A stretch of 64,000 nt of DNA from Roseomonas xinghualingensis (GTDB lineage Bacteria; Pseudomonadota; Alphaproteobacteria; Acetobacterales; Acetobacteraceae): positions 434,001 through 498,000 of the forward strand of contig NZ_JAOXLP010000001.1 of assembly GCF_025791835.1 (NCBI RefSeq), read 5' to 3'. Each line of letters starts with the position of its first letter. Positions within the stretch are counted from its first letter, which is position 1. The translations under genes were made by a program, and so were the position numbers. This document shows positions 1-8,955 of the stretch, piece by piece. Under the pieces are notes generated by a model. That model searched no databases, was not told the origin of the DNA, and saw only the letters and a program-made list of their open reading frames with translations.

Positions 1-2
1 AC

Positions 3-629
3 GGGCTGCGCACCTGGGAGGGTGAGGCGGGGGAGAACGCGCTTTCCTTCACCGGGGAGCCCTCCGGCCTGTGGCGCAGCAACGGCCGGCCGCCACAACG
101 GCTGGTGGGGGTGGGCTTCGATGCGCAGGTCTTCACCCGCTCCTACCCCTATCGCTGGCTGGAGGCGGCGCGCGATCCACGCATCGCCTGGGCGGTGGAG
201 GGGCTGGATCTCGATGCGCCACTCGGGAATTTCGGTCTGCGCGGCGGTGGCGCGGCGGGGCTGGAGGTGGACCGCGTGGAGCCGACGCTCGGTTCACCCC
301 CGCATCTTCTCTGGCTCGCAACGGCGGATCGGCTCGACTATGGCGGCGTGCCGACGCTGGAGGAATTGCGTACCCTTCACCGTGGCACGATGGGCGACCA
401 GAACGCGCAGGTGCGGGCCGATATCGCCTTCTTCCCCACGGCCCGCGGGGGCGCGGTATTTTCCACCGGCTCCATCGCCTGGGCCTGTGCGCTGTCCTGT
501 TCCGGATATGATAATTCCGTCAGCCGCCTGACGGGCAATGTGCTGCGCCGCTTCCTGGATCCAACGCCTTTCGGTGGCTTCGCTTCCCCGGTGGAGGCGC
601 GCCGAAGGGCCATCCGACACCTTCCGTGA
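3..629 (+). CDS. N,N-dimethylformamidase large-subunit-like protein, C-terminal part
   Basis: The reading frame is open from the window edge, so the 5' end is missing; 208 codons remain before the TGA at 627-629. The text resembles the C-terminal half of the large (beta) subunit of N,N-dimethylformamidase, an iron-dependent amidohydrolase that splits dimethylformamide into dimethylamine and formate. Recognisable blocks are GLWRSNGRPPQRLVGVGF near the start, GGGAAGLEVDR in the middle, and GGAVFSTGSIAWACALS followed by NVLRRFLD at the end. The true substrate is unknown, because many members of this family have no tested activity. No small-subunit gene is visible downstream. A strong hairpin follows the stop codon. 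Confidence 0.7.
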   Translation, partial: GLRTWEGEAGENALSFTGEPSGLWRSNGRPPQRLVGVGFDAQVFTRSYPYRWLEAARDPRIAWAVEGLDLDAPLGNFGLRGGGAAGLEVDRVEPTLGSPPHLLWLATADRLDYGGVPTLEELRTLHRGTMGDQNAQVRADIAFFPTARGGAVFSTGSIAWACALSCSGYDNSVSRLTGNVLRRFLDPTPFGGFASPVEARRRAIRHLP

Positions 630-632
630 CTT

Positions 633-670
633 GCCTCATTCCTCTCCTCCTGCGAGGAGGGGAATGAGGC
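633..670. terminator. Hairpin terminator candidate after the dimethylformamidase-like gene
   Basis: Arms GCCTCATTCC (633-642) and GGAATGAGGC (661-670) are perfectly complementary. An inner CCTCC/GGAGG stem (646-650 and 656-660) extends the hairpin across a 3-nt bulge. It starts 3 nt after the stop codon. No T-tract follows directly, so intrinsic termination is plausible but not certain. Confidence 0.5.
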
Positions 671-799
671 CTCACGTGGTGCCGGGATAGCTGGACATAT
701 CGTTGTCCTTGGCTTTTTTTGCGCCGTGCCCACACTGGGAAGGGGTAACTGGCGGCATCGGCCCCGCATAGCAGGCCATTGGCCTGCAGGGAGAACGCA

Positions 800-1276
800 A
801 TGGGAACGACGAATCTTTTCCCCGCAGACGGTGTCCTGGACCTGAACGCGCCCAACAAGTCAGGTCTGCTCCAGATCCTCGCGGCTGAAGCCGCAACGCG
901 GCTGGGCTGCCCCGAGGAAGAGGTCCTCTCCGCCCTACAGGCCCGCGAGGCCCTGGGTTCTACGGCGCTCGGGCGGGGCATCGCGCTGCCTCATGCGCGG
1001 ATGGAGGGGATTCAGGCACCGGTGGCGCTGCTCGCCCGTTTGCGCAAGCCGATCGAATTCGAGGCGAAGGATGGCGAGCCGGTCGATCTCGTCTTCCTCG
1101 TGATCTGGCCGACCGAGGCAACGGAGGGCTTCCTGCCGGCGCTGTCGGATATCTGCCGGGTACTGCGCGAGCCACAGGTGCCGCGCCAGCTGCGCCAGGC
1201 CAAGTCGCCGCAAGAGGCCTTGGACATGCTGCGGGAGACAGGACTGGTGGGGCCCGCCAGGACGGCAGGGGAGTGA
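800..1276 (+). CDS. ptsN: PTS EIIA domain protein, PtsN (EIIA-Ntr)-like
   Basis: A 158-residue EIIA domain of the fructose/mannitol/nitrogen-PTS type. The phospho-accepting histidine is H65 in the motif GIALPHARM. Stand-alone EIIA-Ntr proteins are regulators rather than sugar transporters; in other proteobacteria their phosphorylation state affects potassium uptake and stress responses. The ATG at 800 is chosen because GGGAG lies just upstream; an in-frame start at 779 has no clear ribosome site. No NPr or EI gene is visible. The gene is 73 bp upstream of the seven-gene Mrp antiporter operon on the same strand, so a role in cation homeostasis is a reasonable inference. It could also be a ptsN paralogue rather than the main copy. 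Confidence 0.8.
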   Translation: MGTTNLFPADGVLDLNAPNKSGLLQILAAEAATRLGCPEEEVLSALQAREALGSTALGRGIALPHARMEGIQAPVALLARLRKPIEFEAKDGEPVDLVFLVIWPTEATEGFLPALSDICRVLREPQVPRQLRQAKSPQEALDMLRETGLVGPARTAGE

Positions 1277-1349
1277 AGCTCCGCCTCCTTTCGCGCCGGC
1301 CGGGAGCGCCGGCTCATCTGCCTGCCTGCCGGATCAGTAAAGGGACGTA

Positions 1350-4283
1350 ATGCCAGACGACGCACTCCTCCTGGCGGCCATCGGCATCCCCTTTGCCGGT
1401 GCGGTGGCCGCTGGGCTGCTTCCCACCAACGCCCGTAACGCCGCCGCATGGCTGGCCAGCGGGGTGACACTGGGCTGCTTCCTCCTGCTCTGGGTATTCT
1501 ACCCCACCGTATCGGCCGGCGGGGTGCTGCGGCACGAAATCGCCTGGATGCCCAGCCTTGGGCTCAATTTCGTGGTCCGGCTGGATGGCTTCGCCTGGGC
1601 CTTCGCGGCGCTGGTGAGCGGCATTGGCTTCCTGGTGGTGCTCTACGCGCGCTACTACATGTCCTCCGAAGATCCGGTTCCGCGGTTCTTCGCCTTCCTC
1701 CTGGCCTTCATGGGCTCCATGACCGGCCTCGTCCTGTCCGGGAACCTGATCCAGCTTGCCTTCTTCTGGGAGCTGACGAGCCTCTTCTCTTTCCTGCTGA
1801 TCGGCTACTGGCACCACACGGCCGCGGCGCGCGAAGGCGCGCGCATGGCGCTGACCATCACCGCCACGGGCGGGCTGGCGCTGTTCACGGGCCTGCTGAT
1901 CGTCGGCCATATCGTCGGCAGCTACGACCTCGACATCGTGCTGGACGCGGGCGACCGCATTCGGGAACATGCGCTTTACCTGCCGGCACTGATCCTCATT
2001 CTTCTGGGCGCGTTGACCAAGAGCGCGCAGTTCCCGTTCCATTTCTGGCTGCCGCATGCCATGGCGGCGCCCACCCCGGTCTCGGCCTATCTGCACTCGG
2101 CCACGCTGGTGAAGGCGGGCGTCTTCCTGATGGCGCGGCTCTGGCCGGTGATGGCGGGGACCGATGCCTGGTTCTGGATCGTTGGCTCGGCGGGGCTGAT
2201 CACCCTGATCCTGGGTGCCTATATCGCCATCTTCCAGCAGGACCTGAAGGGCCTGCTCGCCTACTCGACCATCAGCCATCTCGGGCTGATCACGCTGCTG
2301 CTGGGGCTGAACAGCGAGCATGCGATGGTCGCGGCCATCTTCCACACGCTGAACCACGCGACCTTCAAAGCCTCGCTCTTCATGGCGGCGGGCATCATCG
2401 ACCATGAGACGGGCACGCGCGACATCAGGCGGCTGAGTGGACTGAACCGCTCCATGCCCTTCACCGGACGATTGGCGATCGTCGCCGCCGCGGCCATGGC
2501 GGGCGTACCGCTGCTGAACGGCTTCCTCTCCAAAGAGATGTTCTTCGCGGAAGCGCTGGAGGTATCGGTCCCGCTGCCTTCCATGCACATCGTGCTGCCA
2601 TTGGCCGCGACGCTGGCGAGTGCCTTCAGCGTCGCCTATTCGCTGCGCTTCATCCATGGCGCCTTCTTCGGGCCGGACCCCACCGACCTTCCCCGCACCC
2701 CGCATGAGCCGCCGGGCTGGATGCGCTTCCCGGTGGAGATCCTGGTGCTGATCTGCATGGCCGTGGGCATGTTGCCCGCAGCGACCATCGGGCCCTATCT
2801 GGACATGGCGGTGCGTTCCGTACTCGGTGCGGAGACGCCCGAATACAGCCTCGCGGTCTGGCACGGGTTCAACCAGCCGCTGCTGATGAGCCTGCTCGCA
2901 CTCGCTGGCGGTGTGGGGCTCTATCTGGCGCTGCAGCGCTACCTGCAGACGGGGCCCGAGGGGCCGCCGCTGCTGCGGAACCTCAAGGGGCAGCGCATCT
3001 TCGAGCGCGCCCTGGTCTTTCTCTCCTGGCGCCTCGCCCGGACGCTGGAGCGCCTGCTCGGGACGCGGCGGCTGCAGCCGCAGCTGCGGCTGCTCGTGGG
3101 CGTGACGCTGGTGGCGGCGCTCTTCCCGCTCATCCTGCGCGGCATCGGGCCGGCGCTGCCCAGGCCCACGCCGGTCGATCCTCCGCTCGTCCTCGTCTGG
3201 GTGGTGGGCATCGCCTGCGCCATCGGCGCGGCCTGGCAGGCGAAGTTCCACCGGCTGGCCTCGCTGATCATGCTGGGCGGCGCCGGGTTGGTCACCTGCG
3301 TCACTTTCGTCTGGTTCTCGGCCCCCGACCTCGCCCTGACGCAGTTGCTGGTGGAGGTGGTGACGACCGTGCTGCTCCTGCTCGGCGTGCGCTGGCTGCC
3401 GAAGCGGCTGGTGGATCTGCGGCTGGACGCGACGGGGCCAGGGATCGCGCCGCGGGTGCGCCGCGGGCGCGACTTCCTCCTTGCCCTGGGGGCTGGCTGC
3501 GGCCTTTCGGCACTGGCCTATGCGGTGATGATGCGCCCCTTCCCGGACAGCATCTCCCGCCATTTCCTGGAGCGGTCCTACAACGAGGGCGGCGGCACCA
3601 ATGTGGTGAACGTCATCCTGGTCGATTTCCGTGGCTTCGACACGATGGGCGAGATCACCGTCGTCGCGGTGGTGGCGCTCACCGTCTTCGCGCTGCTGCG
3701 CCGCTTCCGCCCCGCCCCCGACAGCGTCGACGTGCCGGAGCAGCAGCGTGACCAGACCCGCCTGGATGGCGTGCAGCCGGGCAGCCAGCCTGACGGTGCC
3801 GTCGCCGACTGGCTGCTGGTGCCGGCCACGATCATGCGGATGCTTTTCCCGGTGATCGGCGTGGTGGCCGTCTATCTGCTGCTGCGTGGGCATGACATGC
3901 CCGGCGGCGGATTCGTGGCGGGGCTGACCATGTCGGTCGCGATCATCCTGCAATACATGGCCAGCGGAACGCGCTGGGTAGAGGACCACCTGCGGGTGCA
4001 CCCGCTGCGTTGGATCGGGATGGGCCTGTTGCTCGCCGGCGGGACGGGTGTCGCGGCCTGGGTCTTCGAGCGGCCCTTCCTCACCTCCTATTTCGCCTAT
4101 GAGGAGTTGCCGGTGATCGGCAAGGTACCCACGGCCAGCGCCCTGATCTTCGATCTCGGCGTCTTCTCCCTGGTCTTCGGGGCGACGGTGCTGATCCTGA
4201 TCGCCCTGGCCCACCAGTCGATCCGCAGCCACCGCGCCGCACCGCCGCCCGCGCGTAGCCTTGGCCTGGCGGGAGAGGACTGA
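1350..4283 (+). CDS. mrpA: Mrp-type Na+(K+)/H+ antiporter, fused subunits A+B
   Basis: A 977-residue membrane protein, the largest subunit of the Mrp/Mnh/Pha antiporter. Residues about 100-430 form the proton-translocating domain related to NuoL, with the key glutamate in WELTS (E141) and lysines in the FPFHFWLP region (K224) and at K255. Residues about 600-690 are the MbhD-like part. Residues about 810-950 match subunit B (MrpB), with RGHDMPGGGFVAGL, so A and B are fused as in Rhizobium PhaA. The start is supported by AAGGGA at 1341-1345. The stop codon overlaps the ATG of the next gene. The operon works as one complex in the inner membrane, exporting Na+ or K+ in exchange for protons. Confidence 0.93.
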   Translation: MPDDALLLAAIGIPFAGAVAAGLLPTNARNAAAWLASGVTLGCFLLLWVFYPTVSAGGVLRHEIAWMPSLGLNFVVRLDGFAWAFAALVSGIGFLVVLYARYYMSSEDPVPRFFAFLLAFMGSMTGLVLSGNLIQLAFFWELTSLFSFLLIGYWHHTAAAREGARMALTITATGGLALFTGLLIVGHIVGSYDLDIVLDAGDRIREHALYLPALILILLGALTKSAQFPFHFWLPHAMAAPTPVSAYLHSATLVKAGVFLMARLWPVMAGTDAWFWIVGSAGLITLILGAYIAIFQQDLKGLLAYSTISHLGLITLLLGLNSEHAMVAAIFHTLNHATFKASLFMAAGIIDHETGTRDIRRLSGLNRSMPFTGRLAIVAAAAMAGVPLLNGFLSKEMFFAEALEVSVPLPSMHIVLPLAATLASAFSVAYSLRFIHGAFFGPDPTDLPRTPHEPPGWMRFPVEILVLICMAVGMLPAATIGPYLDMAVRSVLGAETPEYSLAVWHGFNQPLLMSLLALAGGVGLYLALQRYLQTGPEGPPLLRNLKGQRIFERALVFLSWRLARTLERLLGTRRLQPQLRLLVGVTLVAALFPLILRGIGPALPRPTPVDPPLVLVWVVGIACAIGAAWQAKFHRLASLIMLGGAGLVTCVTFVWFSAPDLALTQLLVEVVTTVLLLLGVRWLPKRLVDLRLDATGPGIAPRVRRGRDFLLALGAGCGLSALAYAVMMRPFPDSISRHFLERSYNEGGGTNVVNVILVDFRGFDTMGEITVVAVVALTVFALLRRFRPAPDSVDVPEQQRDQTRLDGVQPGSQPDGAVADWLLVPATIMRMLFPVIGVVAVYLLLRGHDMPGGGFVAGLTMSVAIILQYMASGTRWVEDHLRVHPLRWIGMGLLLAGGTGVAAWVFERPFLTSYFAYEELPVIGKVPTASALIFDLGVFSLVFGATVLILIALAHQSIRSHRAAPPPARSLGLAGED

Positions 4284-4627
4284 TGGAGATCCTGATCGCA
4301 CTCGCCATTGGCGTGCTCGGCGGGTCCGGCGTGTGGCTGCTGCTGCGGCCGCGCACCTTCCAGGTGATCGTCGGCCTGTCGCTGCTCTCCTACGCGGTGA
4401 ACCTCTTCATCTTCAGTATGGGGAAGATGCGGACCGGCGTAGCGCCGATCCTGCAGAAAGGGGAAGCTGGCAGCCTGATCTTCTATGACGATCCGCTGCC
4501 ACAGGCCCTCGTGCTCACCGCCATTGTCATTGGCTTCGCGACCACGGCGCTCTTCCTGGTGGTGATGCTGGCCTCGCGCGGCCTGACCGGCACCGACCAT
4601 GTGGACGGGCGGGAGCGCGACCAATGA
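4283..4627 (+). CDS. mrpC: Mrp antiporter subunit C
   Basis: A 114-residue protein homologous to NuoK with three predicted membrane helices. The block FQVIVGLSLLSYAVNLFIF and the later QALVLTAIVIGFATTALFL are typical of MrpC/MnhC. The ATG overlaps the TGA of mrpA by one base and the gene ends inside the start of mrpD (ATGA overlap), so translation is probably coupled. It is part of the membrane ion-translocating core together with A and D. Confidence 0.92.
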   Translation: MEILIALAIGVLGGSGVWLLLRPRTFQVIVGLSLLSYAVNLFIFSMGKMRTGVAPILQKGEAGSLIFYDDPLPQALVLTAIVIGFATTALFLVVMLASRGLTGTDHVDGRERDQ

Positions 4628-6246
4628 GCGGGTTGATGGATCATCTGGCGATCCTACCCATCGTCCTGCCGCTGCTGGCCGGGGCGCTGATGATCATGCT
4701 CGGCGACCAGCGCCGCAGCCTGAATGGGGCGATCGGCCTCGTCTCCATGGCCGCGATGCTGGTGATGGCCGTTCTGTTGCTCCGGCAGGCGGATGCGGTG
4801 GGGGGCAGCGGGCTGCCGGCCGCCGTGTACCGGCTGGGCGACTGGCCCGCGAGCTTCGGCATCGTGCTGGTGGTGGACCGGCTGACGGCGCTGATGCTGT
4901 TGCTGGCCGCTATCCTAGGCCTTGCCGCGCTGACCTTCTCGCTGGCGCGCTGGCACCGGATCGGCGCGCATTTCCAGCCGCTGGTGCAGTTCCAGCTCAT
5001 GGGGCTGAACGGGGCCTTCCTGACCGGCGACCTGTTCAACCTCTTCGTGTTCTTCGAGGTGATGCTGGCCGCATCCTACGGGCTGGCGCTGCATGGCTCG
5101 GGAGCGGCGCGGGTGCGGGCGGGGCTGCATTACATCGCCATCAACCTGGCGGCGTCGCTGCTCTTCCTGATCGCGGCGAGCCTGATCTATGGCGTGAGCG
5201 GAACGCTCAACATGGCCGATCTGGCGGCCCGCATCCCCTCCCTGACGGGACCGGACCGGATGCTGCTGGAGGTCGGCGCTGCGATCCTCGGGATCGTCTT
5301 CCTGGTGAAGGCGGGGATGTGGCCGCTCGGCTTCTGGCTGCCCGGCACCTATGCCGCCGCCAGCCCGCCTGCCGCGGCGCTGCTCTCGATCCTCAGCAAG
5401 GTCGGCATCTATGCCGTGCTGCGTCTCTGGCTGCTGCTGTTCAGCGGGGAGGCGGGGGAATCGGCAGGCTTCGGCGGCACCTGGCTGCTCTTCGGTGGCA
5501 TCCTGACCATTGGCTTCGGCACCTTCGCCGTGCTGGCGACGCAGGACATGTCGCGGCTGGCGGGGGCGAGCGTGCTTGTCTCCTCCGGCACGCTGCTGGC
5601 GGCGATCGGCACAGGGCAGGTCGGGGTCACGAGCGGGGCGCTGATGTATATGGTCAGTTCGGTCCTCGCCATCGCTGCCTTCTTCCTGGTGATCGACCTC
5701 GCCGAGCGTGGGCGCGAGGTGGGCGCGGATGTTCTGGCCGTGTCGCTGGAGGCCTTCGGTGAAGGCGATGACGAGGAGCCGACCGAGGGCGAGGAGATCG
5801 GCATCGCCATCCCCGCCACCATGGCGATCCTGGGCATCAGCTTCATGGCCTGCGCGCTGCTGCTGGCGGGGCTGCCGCCCTTCTCCGGTTTCCTGGCGAA
5901 ATTCGCCATTCTCTCGCCGCTGCTGGGCTCCTCCGATGCGGGGCGGGCTGTGCCGACCGGCACATGGGTGCTTGTCGCCGCGCTGATCATTTCCGGCCTG
6001 GCGACGCTGGTGGCCATGACGCGGACCGGCATCAACACCTTCTGGGGTTCGCTCGATGACAAGCACCTGCGCGTGCGGGTCATCGAACTGGCGCCTGTCG
6101 CATTGCTGCTGTCTCTCTGCATCGGGCTGACGGTGCTGGCTGGGCCCGCGATGCGCTACATGGAGTCCACCGCCCAGGCGCTGCACCAGCCGGGAGGCTA
6201 TGTCCGGGGTGTCCTCTCACCGACCAATGGGGGGAACGGCTCATGA
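4624..6246 (+). CDS. mrpD: Mrp antiporter subunit D
   Basis: A 540-residue polytopic protein of the NuoM/NuoN-like proton-channel family. Visible marks are FNLFVFFEVMLAASYGL, with the conserved transmembrane glutamate, and LVKAGMWPLGFWLPGTYA, with the conserved lysine. An acidic insert, GEGDDEEPTEGEEIG, lies at about residues 380-394 in a cytoplasmic loop. The insert is more charged than usual for MrpD and may be lineage-specific. Start and stop overlap the neighbours by 4 bp each. Confidence 0.92.
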   Translation: MSGLMDHLAILPIVLPLLAGALMIMLGDQRRSLNGAIGLVSMAAMLVMAVLLLRQADAVGGSGLPAAVYRLGDWPASFGIVLVVDRLTALMLLLAAILGLAALTFSLARWHRIGAHFQPLVQFQLMGLNGAFLTGDLFNLFVFFEVMLAASYGLALHGSGAARVRAGLHYIAINLAASLLFLIAASLIYGVSGTLNMADLAARIPSLTGPDRMLLEVGAAILGIVFLVKAGMWPLGFWLPGTYAAASPPAAALLSILSKVGIYAVLRLWLLLFSGEAGESAGFGGTWLLFGGILTIGFGTFAVLATQDMSRLAGASVLVSSGTLLAAIGTGQVGVTSGALMYMVSSVLAIAAFFLVIDLAERGREVGADVLAVSLEAFGEGDDEEPTEGEEIGIAIPATMAILGISFMACALLLAGLPPFSGFLAKFAILSPLLGSSDAGRAVPTGTWVLVAALIISGLATLVAMTRTGINTFWGSLDDKHLRVRVIELAPVALLLSLCIGLTVLAGPAMRYMESTAQALHQPGGYVRGVLSPTNGGNGS

Positions 6247-6731
6247 GGCGGCTGTTGCCCTATCCGCTGCTCTGGGTCGCGCTGCTGCTCCTGTGGGTGC
6301 TGCTGAACGAGAGCCTGTCACCAGGCACCATCCTGCTGGGTATCGTGCTGGCCTTTGTCGGCTGCTGGTGCCTGGCCCTGCTCAAGCCCGCGCGTGCGCG
6401 GGTGCGGCGGCCCGCCGTGGCGCTGCGGCTTCTGGGCATGGTGCTGGCCGACATCTACCGCTCGAGCATTGCCGTGGCGCTGATCATCCTCAGCCCGAAG
6501 CGGAAGGACCGGCGGTCCGGCTTCCTGAGCATTCCGCTCGAACTGCGTGATCCTTATGGACTGGCGGTACTGGCCTGTATCCTGACCGCCGCCCCGGGGA
6601 CGGCCTGGGTGGAATTCGATTCGGCCAAGGGAACCCTGCTGCTCCACATCCTGGACCTGGTGGATGAGGCAACCTGGGTTGATACCGTGAAGAACCGCTA
6701 CGAACGGCCGCTCATGGAGATCTTCCAATGA
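6243..6731 (+). CDS. mrpE: Mrp antiporter subunit E
   Basis: A 162-residue protein of the MnhE family with N-terminal membrane helices and a small soluble C-terminal domain. PGTAWVEFD and the last segment, with DLVDEATWVDTVKNRYERPL, are characteristic. It starts within the end of mrpD (ATGA) and overlaps mrpF, so it is co-transcribed with both. MrpE is generally needed for assembly and full activity of the complex. Confidence 0.9.
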   Translation: MRRLLPYPLLWVALLLLWVLLNESLSPGTILLGIVLAFVGCWCLALLKPARARVRRPAVALRLLGMVLADIYRSSIAVALIILSPKRKDRRSGFLSIPLELRDPYGLAVLACILTAAPGTAWVEFDSAKGTLLLHILDLVDEATWVDTVKNRYERPLMEIFQ

Positions 6732-7009
6732 CCACGACGCTGCTGGCGGGCGCTCTCCTCCTTGCACAGATGCTGCTGGGCATCGCCATGGGCTGCGCGG
6801 TCTTTCGCATGCTGCGCGGGCCGCGTGCGCAGGACCGGGTGGTTGGCCTGGACACGCTCTATGTGAACGGGATGCTGATGCTGCTGATCTTCGGCATCCG
6901 CACCGGCAGCACGCTGTATTTCGAGGCGGCGCTGGTGATCGCCCTGCTCGGCTTTGTCGGCACGGCTGCGCTGGCGAAGTTCCTGATGCGTGGCGAGGTG
7001 ATCGAATGA
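6728..7009 (+). CDS. mrpF: Mrp antiporter subunit F
   Basis: A 93-residue protein with three predicted helices. The motif MLRGPRAQDRVVGLDTLYVN is the hallmark of MrpF/MnhF. It overlaps mrpE at the start and mrpG at the end by 4 bp each. Length and position match the canonical Mrp gene order. Confidence 0.92.
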   Translation: MTTTLLAGALLLAQMLLGIAMGCAVFRMLRGPRAQDRVVGLDTLYVNGMLMLLIFGIRTGSTLYFEAALVIALLGFVGTAALAKFLMRGEVIE

Positions 7010-7404
7010 TGCCGCTGGAGAATGTGCCCGCATGGGCGGCTGTGCCGGCCGCGATCCTTGTCCTGGCCGGTGCGTCGCTGGCGCTCATCGGGTCCGTGGG
7101 GCTGTTGCGGCTCCGCAGCTTCTATGAGCGGGTGCATGCGCCGACGCTCGGCACGAGCATGGGGATGGCCTGCGTTCTGTTGGCCTCGATGATCGTCTTC
7201 TCGGCCTTGCAGGTGCGGCCGGTGCTGCATGAATTGCTGATCGCGGTTTTCATGCTGGTGACCACGCCCGTGACGCTGATGCTGCTTGCCCGGGCGTCGC
7301 TGTATCGCGACCGGGCCGAGGGGAATGATGAGGTGCCGCAGGTTGCCGCTTCGCAGAAAGAAGCGGAGGTGGTGGAGGAGCGCGCTGAGAGCGGAATGCG
7401 GTGA
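7006..7404 (+). CDS. mrpG: Mrp antiporter subunit G
   Basis: A 132-residue protein of the MnhG family. LRLRSFYERVHAPTLGTSMG is the family signature, followed by two further helices ending in TTPVTLMLLARAS. The C-terminal 30 residues are hydrophilic and glutamate-rich. This is the last gene of the operon; a 20-bp palindrome lies between it and the convergent ligK-like gene. Confidence 0.92.
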   Translation: MMPLENVPAWAAVPAAILVLAGASLALIGSVGLLRLRSFYERVHAPTLGTSMGMACVLLASMIVFSALQVRPVLHELLIAVFMLVTTPVTLMLLARASLYRDRAEGNDEVPQVAASQKEAEVVEERAESGMR

Positions 7405-7473
7405 TGCCGCGCCACCTGCTTCCTTCCGGATGATGCGCCCCGCCGGTCACGCCAGGGTATGTCATTGCCGCTC

Positions 7474-7493
7474 CGGCAGGCCGCGGCCTGCCG
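7474..7493. terminator. Palindrome between convergent mrpG and ligK-like genes
   Basis: CGGCAGGCCGCGGCCTGCCG is a perfect 20-bp palindrome in a 117-bp gap between two convergent genes. Its position suits a bidirectional terminator. No T-tract follows, and it could instead be a chance GC palindrome. Confidence 0.35.
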
Positions 7494-7521
7494 CCAGGTC
7501 GCGAGCGAAGGGGCGGAGGGC

Positions 7522-8217
7522 CTAAAGCTCCTCCAGCCGGTCCACATAGCGCAGCCCGGCTTTCTCCAGCGCCGGGCGCATGTTGTAGAGGTCGAGGCCC
7601 AGCACGCCGGAGGCGAGCTTCTCGCGCTTCTCGCCTTCATTCACCTGCCGCTTCTCCGCTGCGGCCAGGGTGGAGGCGATGTCGGCGGCGGGCACCACCA
7701 CCACGCCATCGTCATCGGCCACCACGATGTCGCCCGGCCGGACGGAGACGCCGGCGCAGACCACGGGCACGTTCACCGACCCCAGCGTGGCCTTCACCGT
7801 GCCGCGCGCGGAGATGGCGCGGGACCACACGGGGAAGCCCATCTCCCGCAGCACTGCCACGTCGCGCACGCCGGCATCGATCACCAGCCCGCGCACGCCG
7901 CGTGCCTTGAGCGAGGTGGCGAGCAGGTCGCCGAACATGCCGTCCTTGTTGTCGGTGGTGCAGGCGACGACGAGGATGTCGCCTTCCTGGCATTGCTCCA
8001 CGGCCACATGGATCATCCAGTTGTCGCCGGGCTGGGCCAGCACCGTCACCGCGCTGCCCGCCGCCGCGGCCCCGGTCCAGGCCGGGCGCATATAGGTCTT
8101 CATGAGGTTGGGCGCGCGGCCCGACGCCTCATGGGTGGTGGAGACGCCGAGCGGCAGGAAGCGATCGATCGTGGCCAGATCGGCGCGCGGATTGTGGCGG
8201 ACGACGACGGGCGTCAT
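7522..8217 (-). CDS. ligK: 4-carboxy-4-hydroxy-2-oxoadipate aldolase/oxaloacetate decarboxylase (RraA family)
   Basis: A 231-residue protein of the RraA/DlpA fold. Core blocks are [21 protein letters not shown], the glycine-rich [26 protein letters not shown], and [17 protein letters not shown]. Family members called LigK or GalC split 4-carboxy-4-hydroxy-2-oxoadipate into pyruvate and oxaloacetate, the last step of the protocatechuate 4,5-cleavage and gallate pathways. The RraA family also contains the RNase E inhibitor, but length and the neighbouring galB and ligI genes favour the aldolase. The start overlaps the galB stop (ATGA). Confidence 0.85.
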   Translation of the reverse strand: MTPVVVRHNPRADLATIDRFLPLGVSTTHEASGRAPNLMKTYMRPAWTGAAAAGSAVTVLAQPGDNWMIHVAVEQCQEGDILVVACTTDNKDGMFGDLLATSLKARGVRGLVIDAGVRDVAVLREMGFPVWSRAISARGTVKATLGSVNVPVVCAGVSVRPGDIVVADDDGVVVVPAADIASTLAAAEKRQVNEGEKREKLASGVLGLDLYNMRPALEKAGLRYVDRLEEL

Positions 8218-8942
8218 GCGAGCACCTCGACGGCATCGGGGAAGATGGTCTGGTAGGCCTCGCCGTATTTCATGGCCTTGCCGGAGTTCCGGCCGCCCTG
8301 CATGCCGCGGTTCAGCGCCACGCGCTCATAATAATCCCAGAGGTGGCGCTGGGCGGGCAGCTGCTCGAAGGCCTTCCACTTCGTCTCCCACACCTCGGTG
8401 ATGTTGAGGATGCGGTTGGGCTTGAAGTCGCATTGCTCGGGCTGGTGCGGCTCGAACTGGAAGACCTGCGGGGCGGTGTAGGTGACGCCGCCGGGGCCGG
8501 GCTTGTGGCCAGCGGCCTGGGCGGTGATGCGGGCTTCCTGCGCCACCTTCGAGGCATAGGGGTGGTCGACATTGTAGGGATCGTTGACCGCGTGGGTGAG
8601 GACGAAGGAAGGGTTCACCTCGCGGTAGATGTCGATCAGGCGGTCCATCATCGCGTCGGTGATGCGCAGCGGGTAGTCGCCAGCATCGAAGAACTCGATC
8701 TCGGCGCCCAGCACCTCGGCGGCGGCCTCGGCCTCCGCCTTTCGGGCCGCCTTGCACTTCTCCAGCGTCATGCCGGGCTGCTTCCAGGCGCCCTGGCTCT
8801 CGCCGCGCTCGCCATAGGACATGCAGACGATCTTCACGCGGTAGCCCAGCTTCGCATGCAGCGCGATGGCGCCGCCCGCGCGCCAGACGAAGTCGCCGGG
8901 ATGGGCGGTGACGACGAGGCCGGATTTCTGGGTGACGGACAT
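8214..8942 (-). CDS. galB: 4-oxalomesaconate hydratase, PIG-L family
   Basis: A 242-residue member of the PIG-L/LmbE zinc-hydrolase fold. GalB hydrates 4-oxalomesaconate to 4-carboxy-4-hydroxy-2-oxoadipate in gallate and protocatechuate meta-cleavage. The metal-site motif reads [16 protein letters not shown], where general PIG-L deacetylases have [13 protein letters not shown] is the GalB-type form. [28 protein letters not shown] and FEPHQPEQC also fit. It stands between ligI (13-bp gap) and ligK (4-bp overlap), so the product of this enzyme is the substrate of the next. An unrelated LigJ-type hydratase is not visible. Confidence 0.85.
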   Translation of the reverse strand: MSVTQKSGLVVTAHPGDFVWRAGGAIALHAKLGYRVKIVCMSYGERGESQGAWKQPGMTLEKCKAARKAEAEAAAEVLGAEIEFFDAGDYPLRITDAMMDRLIDIYREVNPSFVLTHAVNDPYNVDHPYASKVAQEARITAQAAGHKPGPGGVTYTAPQVFQFEPHQPEQCDFKPNRILNITEVWETKWKAFEQLPAQRHLWDYYERVALNRGMQGGRNSGKAMKYGEAYQTIFPDAVEVLA

Positions 8943-8955
8943 GGGGATGCGTTCC

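Noticed and set aside
710..726. TGGC-N-TTGC, a possible sigma-54 promoter before ptsN
   Set aside because: The GG and GC elements are 8 nt apart instead of the required 10.
1314..4301. A 995-codon minus-strand frame across mrpA
   Set aside because: It is the GC-driven mirror of the mrpA gene. The translation is rich in H, R, Q and D without domains, while the plus strand encodes an unmistakable antiporter.
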